Below are positions 7,499 to 10,513 of a stretch of DNA of 10,513 nt, one piece after another. The notes beneath the pieces were generated by a model that searched no databases, was not told the DNA's origin, and saw only the letters and a program-made list of their open reading frames with translations. The stretch's first letter is position 1, and every line of letters starts with the position of its first letter. Both the position numbers and the translations under genes were made by a program. This DNA is from an uncultured Clostridium sp. (GTDB taxonomy: Bacteria; Bacillota; Clostridia; TANB77; CAG-508): contig USQZ01000052.1 of NCBI GenBank assembly GCA_900556975.1, forward strand, positions 1 through 10,513. Direction: 5' to 3'.

Positions 7499-7571
7499 TT
7501 AAAACACCTCCGGTAAATTAAGTAATTATTTAAAGTTTATGTATTTATTTTTTCAAAATTTCGTAAAAATA

Positions 7572-7600
7572 TTCATATTTATAAAAAAATGTAGTATAAT
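7572..7600 (+). promoter_or_regulatory. Promoter for the kinase-murD operon
   Basis: -35 TTCATA (7572-7577, four of six), 17-base spacer, perfect -10 TATAAT (7595-7600). Transcription would begin near 7607, giving a leader of about 170 bases that contains the whole right inverted arm. Such a long leader before the kinase gene may be regulatory. Confidence 0.6.
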
Positions 7601-7621
7601 ATGTTTGTTAAATTTTGTGTA
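7593..7621 (-). promoter_or_regulatory. Possible promoter of the 21-residue ORF
   Basis: Read on the minus strand: -35 TACACA (7616-7621, four of six), 17-base spacer, -10 TATACT (7593-7598). The -10 overlaps that of the plus-strand promoter, so the two would exclude each other. The predicted transcript, about 7586 to 7384, would be a compact 200-base message for the small ORF. Confidence 0.35.
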
Positions 7622-7640
7622 ATAGAAGATTTGTAGAAAA

Positions 7641-7755
7641 TTCTTATTAGAAGTATGACATAGAAATTTGTAAAGCAAATTTTACACATGTGAATAAAGC
7701 CATGAATTTTAAAAATTTATAATAAATGCAAATGATATTAATGTCCGCTTTTGTT
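7641..7755 (-). repeat. Right arm of the long imperfect inverted repeat
   Basis: The reverse complement of this stretch matches 7281-7388 (see left arm). It ends 24 bases before the kinase start codon and forms most of that gene's leader. It contains a perfect palindrome AAATTTG-TAAAG-CAAATTT (7664-7682), matching the imperfect one in the left arm, so the stem is kept although its loop and flanks changed. Confidence 0.65.
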
Positions 7756-7779
7756 TTTGCGGGATGAAAGGAAGAAGGT

Positions 7780-8469
7780 ATGGATAAAAATTTAGTTATT
7801 GGCATTGAAGGACTTGTGGGAACGGGAAAAACTTCAATTTGCCATGAATTATTAAAATATATTCCTAATGCAATTGTTTTACATGCTGGAAATATCTATA
7901 GAGCAATTACATATCAGATTATTAAAGAAGAAATTCCGTTTGAAAAGTTATATTCAATTGATTTGAAAGATTTATTTAAAGAATTTGAAATTTCTATTGG
8001 AATTGAAAATCGAGAAAGCGTTGTGTATGCTCATGGAAAAAGGATTGAAGAGAAAGATTTACAATCTTTAGAAAACTCGATGGCTGTTTCGAAAATTTCG
8101 AATATTGCTAATAATGAAAACGCTTATAAGATTGTAAGAGAATATATAGATGGCTATAAAAAGAGTCATACTGTAATTTTTTCTGGAAGGGATACAATGC
8201 AAATTTATCCGGATTTAGATTACCATATTTTTATTACTGCTGATATTAATAAGAGAGTTGAATGGAAAGCAAAACAATATGGTGAAGACGTTAGTAGGAA
8301 AGAGTTAAAAGATAATATTTTGAAAAGAGATGAACTTCAAGAGAAATCAGGATATTATCAAATATATGATAATACAATTGTTGTTGATGTTTCTGAATCG
8401 AAAAGTATAGAAGAGTCAACAAAAATGGTGGCAGAGAATATTATAGAATTGAATTATATTTTACAATAA
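7780..8469 (+). CDS. Cytidylate kinase-like nucleoside monophosphate kinase
   Basis: The 229-residue protein has the length and order of motifs of cytidylate kinase, which phosphorylates CMP or dCMP with ATP in the cytosol. Visible: P-loop GLVGTGKT (11-18); AGNIYRA (36-42), equivalent to the TGAMYRA substrate-side motif of Cmk; SGRD (134-137), equivalent to DGRD; PDLDYHIFITA (143-153); and RDE (182-184) in the lid/CMP region. It is divergent: the usual RDxxDxxR reads RDELQEKS, so the second Asp and following Arg used for CMP are not there, and the P-loop starts GLVGTGKT rather than GPAGAGKS. It may be a true but diverged Cmk or a kinase for another small substrate. AAAGGA lies seven bases before the ATG. 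It is first in an apparent operon with murD, 15 bases apart. I leave the symbol empty because of the changed substrate motif. Confidence 0.82.
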   Translation: MDKNLVIGIEGLVGTGKTSICHELLKYIPNAIVLHAGNIYRAITYQIIKEEIPFEKLYSIDLKDLFKEFEISIGIENRESVVYAHGKRIEEKDLQSLENSMAVSKISNIANNENAYKIVREYIDGYKKSHTVIFSGRDTMQIYPDLDYHIFITADINKRVEWKAKQYGEDVSRKELKDNILKRDELQEKSGYYQIYDNTIVVDVSESKSIEESTKMVAENIIELNYILQ

Positions 8470-8484
8470 GAGGAGATATTATTT

Positions 8485-9894
8485 ATGAATTTTGTAAATG
8501 AGAAATTAGATGAATTTAATACATATTTAAAAGGAAGAAAAGTTGCAATTATTGGTTTAGGAGTTAGCAATGTACCTTTAATTGATTACTTAAGAAAGTA
8601 TAAGGCTAATGTTACAGTTTTTGATAATAGAACAATTGATAATATTGATAAATCTATTATGGATAAAGTTGTAGAGTATGGAATGGAGTTTTCTTTAGGA
8701 AAAGATAGTTTATCTAAATTGAAAGGATTTGATTTGATTTTCCGTTCACCAAGTTGTTTACCTAATAAGCCTGAATTAGTTGCAGAATCTGAGAGAGGAG
8801 CTTTGGTAACTACTGAAATTGAAATGTGTATTGAGTTATGCCCTTGTAAAGTAATTGGTGTTACAGGCAGTGATGGAAAAACTACTACTACAACATTGAT
8901 ATCCGAGATTTTAAAAGAGGCTGGATATAATGTGTTTTTAGGCGGAAACATTGGAACGCCTTTATTCACAAGAGTTAATGAAATGAATCCTGATGATATT
9001 GTTGTATTGGAAATGAGTAGTTTTCAACTGATGAATATGACTGTAAGCCCTGATATAGCTGTTGTTACAAATGTTACACCAAATCATTTAGATTATCATA
9101 CAGATTTAGAAGAATATATTGATGCTAAAAAATCTATTTTTAAATATCAAAATGAAGATGGAATATTAGTATTGAATTATGATAATTTGGTTACTCGTGA
9201 ATTTGCAAAGGAAGCAAAAGGAAAAGTTATTTTCTTTAGTGATCAAGAAAGACTAGATAATGGGTATATAGTAGATGATGGAACTATTAAATTCTGTGAG
9301 AATAAATTAAGAAAGCATATTCTAAATGTTAGAGATGTTGCTTTGATAGGAAAGCATAATTATCAAAATATTTGTGCTGCATTGGCTGCAACAGATACTC
9401 TTGTTAAAGAGGAAGATGCTAGGAGAATTGTTACTAATTTTACTGGTGTCGCTCACAGATTAGAGCTCGTAAAAATTAGTTCAAATGATGTTAGATGGTA
9501 TAATGATTCAGCTAGTTCATCACCTACAAGAACAATTTCAGGAATAAAAGCTTTTTATAAAAAGGTAATTTTGATAGCAGGCGGATATGATAAGAATTTG
9601 GATTATACGCCAATTGCTAAGCCAATTGTAGAAGGCGTTAAAACTTTAATTCTTATGGGAAATACTAAAAAGAAGATATATGATGCTGTTACAAAGGAAC
9701 TTGCAAATCAGCATAAAGAACTAGATATATATGAAGCATTTTCATTAAAAGAAGCTATTGAGGTTGCAAATGAAGTTGCTGTTCAAGGAGATATTGTATT
9801 ATTTTCTCCTGCAAGTGCAAGTTTTGATATGTTTAAAAATGCTTATGACAGAGGGGATAAGTTCAAGGCAGCAGTACGCGAGATGGTTGATTAA
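8485..9894 (+). CDS. murD: UDP-N-acetylmuramoyl-L-alanine--D-glutamate ligase
   Basis: MurD adds D-glutamate to UDP-MurNAc-L-Ala using ATP, the second cytosolic amino-acid step of peptidoglycan precursor synthesis. The 469 residues hold the three Mur ligase domains: N-terminal Rossmann-like UDP-binding part (KVAIIGLG, 19-26), central ATPase with P-loop GVTGSDGKTT (125-134), LEMSSFQL (175-182), NVTPNHLDYH (196-205) and HNYQN (from 291), and C-terminal domain with GVAHRLE (321-327), NDSASSSPT (from 340) and SPASASFDMF near the end. The last motif and AGGYDKN identify MurD rather than MurC, MurE or MurF. Asp130 in the P-loop, where many have Asn, is a common variant and not a defect. GAGGAGA at 8470-8476, eight bases before ATG, supports the start. 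It is the second gene after the kinase-like gene, probably on one mRNA. No terminator is seen behind it; the next promoter overlaps its end. Confidence 0.97.
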   Translation: MNFVNEKLDEFNTYLKGRKVAIIGLGVSNVPLIDYLRKYKANVTVFDNRTIDNIDKSIMDKVVEYGMEFSLGKDSLSKLKGFDLIFRSPSCLPNKPELVAESERGALVTTEIEMCIELCPCKVIGVTGSDGKTTTTTLISEILKEAGYNVFLGGNIGTPLFTRVNEMNPDDIVVLEMSSFQLMNMTVSPDIAVVTNVTPNHLDYHTDLEEYIDAKKSIFKYQNEDGILVLNYDNLVTREFAKEAKGKVIFFSDQERLDNGYIVDDGTIKFCENKLRKHILNVRDVALIGKHNYQNICAALAATDTLVKEEDARRIVTNFTGVAHRLELVKISSNDVRWYNDSASSSPTRTISGIKAFYKKVILIAGGYDKNLDYTPIAKPIVEGVKTLILMGNTKKKIYDAVTKELANQHKELDIYEAFSLKEAIEVANEVAVQGDIVLFSPASASFDMFKNAYDRGDKFKAAVREMVD

Positions 9895-9915
9895 TTTAGA
9901 AAAAAGTGGTATAAT
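9887..9915 (+). promoter_or_regulatory. Promoter of the small membrane protein gene
   Basis: -35 TTGATT (9887-9892), inside the last codons of murD, a 17-base spacer, and perfect -10 TATAAT (9910-9915) preceded by TG one base upstream (extended -10). The start point would be near 9922, giving a leader of about 80 bases that includes the small palindrome GGTC-TAAT-GACC (9948-9959). Confidence 0.8.
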
Positions 9916-9986
9916 AGATGCACTTGCTTGTAGAAGAAACACAATCTGGTCTAATGACCTGTTCATCTTATAGATAATAACAATAT

Positions 9987-9993
9987 GGAGGTG
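9987..9993 (+). promoter_or_regulatory. Ribosome binding site that sets the start at 10002
   Basis: GGAGGTG sits eight bases before the ATG at 10002. A possible in-frame GTG at 9993 overlaps this site itself and so cannot be the start. Confidence 0.85.
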
Positions 9994-10001
9994 TGTGTTT
10001 T

Positions 10002-10385
10002 ATGCAGGAAAGAAAACGGAACTTGAAAGTTTGGAAGGTTGTTTTAGCAATTGCGGTATTTGTAGGTTTTATATTCTACGAAATACAAGTCTACCAGGTA
10101 GGCTATGAAACTCGTATTGGCCTGATTGCTGCACTTCTGGTTGGTTTTTTGACATATGGATATTTAGCTTTTTCGCTCTTGGTAGGTCCATATGTAGCCA
10201 TAACGACAATCGAGGAAAACGATGCTAAGGTTGCAGTTATTTTGATAGTGGTGATATTATTCATGGCATCGTTGATGTTGCTGATTTTCTGGGGAGTAAT
10301 CCTGAAATCGGCGGAACTGATTATCACAGGTGCTGTCGTTGGAGTAGTAGTTGCTGCTATTGTGTTTTTAGTTTTTAAAAAGTGA
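10002..10385 (+). CDS. Small four-helix integral membrane protein, function unknown
   Basis: The 127-residue product has a short basic N-terminus (MQERKRNLK), then four hydrophobic stretches at about 10-28, 40-66, 78-101 and 106-125, and ends in KK. The loop at 67-76 (ITTIEENDAK) is acidic; the basic N-terminus suggests both ends face the cytoplasm. There is no cleavable signal peptide, no conserved charged residue within the helices, and no catalytic or transport motif that I can see, so no function is assigned. It is a stand-alone unit: own extended -10 promoter, strong SD, and its own terminator right after the stop. Codons such as CTG, TCG, GCG and ATC are more frequent than in the neighbouring murD, by eye, suggesting a foreign origin like that of the 139-residue gene at 2750-3169. 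A small permease subunit or stress membrane protein are possible but unsupported. Confidence 0.8.
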   Translation: MQERKRNLKVWKVVLAIAVFVGFIFYEIQVYQVGYETRIGLIAALLVGFLTYGYLAFSLLVGPYVAITTIEENDAKVAVILIVVILFMASLMLLIFWGVILKSAELIITGAVVGVVVAAIVFLVFKK

Positions 10386-10393
10386 TCCGTTTT

Positions 10394-10429
10394 AAAAAAC
10401 TCATCGTCAGTTTTGATGATGAGTTTTTT
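10394..10429 (+). terminator. Terminator of the small membrane protein gene
   Basis: A 16-bp stem (10394-10409 with 10414-10429, one G-T wobble) around a four-base loop, beginning nine bases after the stop codon and ending in T6. Its outer arms, AAAAAACTCATC and GATGAGTTTTTT, are the same as in the terminator at 2661-2700. Confidence 0.9.
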
Positions 10430-10477
10430 CTATTAATTTGTAATCTGAAGGAAAATACATATAAAATTTTTGAATCA

Positions 10478-10513
10478 CCGCGCAGGGACCAAACGAACGA
10501 AGTGAGTTCGATT
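10478..10513. other. GC-richer patch with inverted repeat at window end
   Basis: After 48 AT-rich bases behind the terminator, the sequence switches to a GC-richer patch beginning ACCGCGCAGGGACC. It contains CGAAC (10494-10498) and GTTCG (10506-10510) as inverted copies around seven bases. The contrast with the surroundings suggests the edge of an intergenic repeat or a hairpin that continues past the window. Its identity cannot be settled from what is visible. Confidence 0.4.

Noticed and set aside
7281..7755. Invertible promoter segment (phase-variation switch)
   Set aside because: Inverted arms flanking a promoter suggested this, but the arms have diverged well below the identity usual for invertase sites, no recombinase gene is nearby, and inversion would point the promoter at the 3' end of a gene.
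8586..8969. 127-residue reading frame antisense to murD
   Set aside because: It lies fully inside murD on the other strand, has no SD, and its composition is the mirror of the murD codons.
9993..10001. GTG start for the small membrane protein
   Set aside because: The GTG overlaps the GGAGGTG site that serves the ATG at 10002.
1..10513. CRISPR array, tRNA or rRNA genes, transposase or integrase
   Set aside because: No evenly spaced direct repeats, no cloverleaf or rRNA-like sequence, and no protein with recombinase motifs were seen on either strand.

Overview
The window is chromosomal DNA from a very AT-rich Gram-positive bacterium, most likely a member of the Clostridia. Evidence: strong GGAGG-type ribosome binding sites, extended -10 promoters (TGnTATAAT), a cell-wall sorting signal of NPxTG type, and MurD/UvrA/UvrB proteins of clostridial character. 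No marker gene fixes the genus. No rRNA, tRNA, CRISPR array, transposase or integrase was seen.

Layout. (1) 1-375: 3' end of a cell-wall-anchored surface protein, closed by a terminator. (2) 519-2483: uvrB with its own promoter. (3) 2661-3293: a separately expressed cassette on the minus strand, holding an unrecognised 139-residue gene with its own promoter, perfect SD and a strong two-way terminator, placed between uvrB and uvrA. (4) 3383-6205: uvrA with its own promoter. (5) 6306-7280: a 324-residue protein of unknown function built from about nine 28-29-residue helical repeats. (6) 7281-7779: a 499-base gap framed by two imperfect, roughly 110-bp inverted arms. It holds a 21-codon lysine-rich ORF on the minus strand with SD and terminator, and the promoter for the next operon. 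(7) 7780-9894: a cytidylate-kinase-like gene and murD, 15 bases apart, an apparent operon. (8) 10002-10385: a small four-helix membrane protein with its own promoter (inside the end of murD) and a terminator resembling the one in the uvrB-uvrA cassette. (9) 10478-10513: a GC-richer patch with an inverted repeat, cut by the window end.

How the genes fit together. UvrA and UvrB are the damage-recognition half of nucleotide excision repair; here they are transcribed separately. MurD adds D-glutamate in peptidoglycan precursor synthesis, and the kinase-like protein probably acts on a nucleotide monophosphate. The two unassigned single-gene cassettes (139 and 127 residues) look less AT-rich than the core genes and end in similar terminators, so they may be recent arrivals. 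The best candidates for something undescribed are the repeat protein at 6306-7280 and the inverted-arm element at 7281-7755. I see no complete defence or mobile system.
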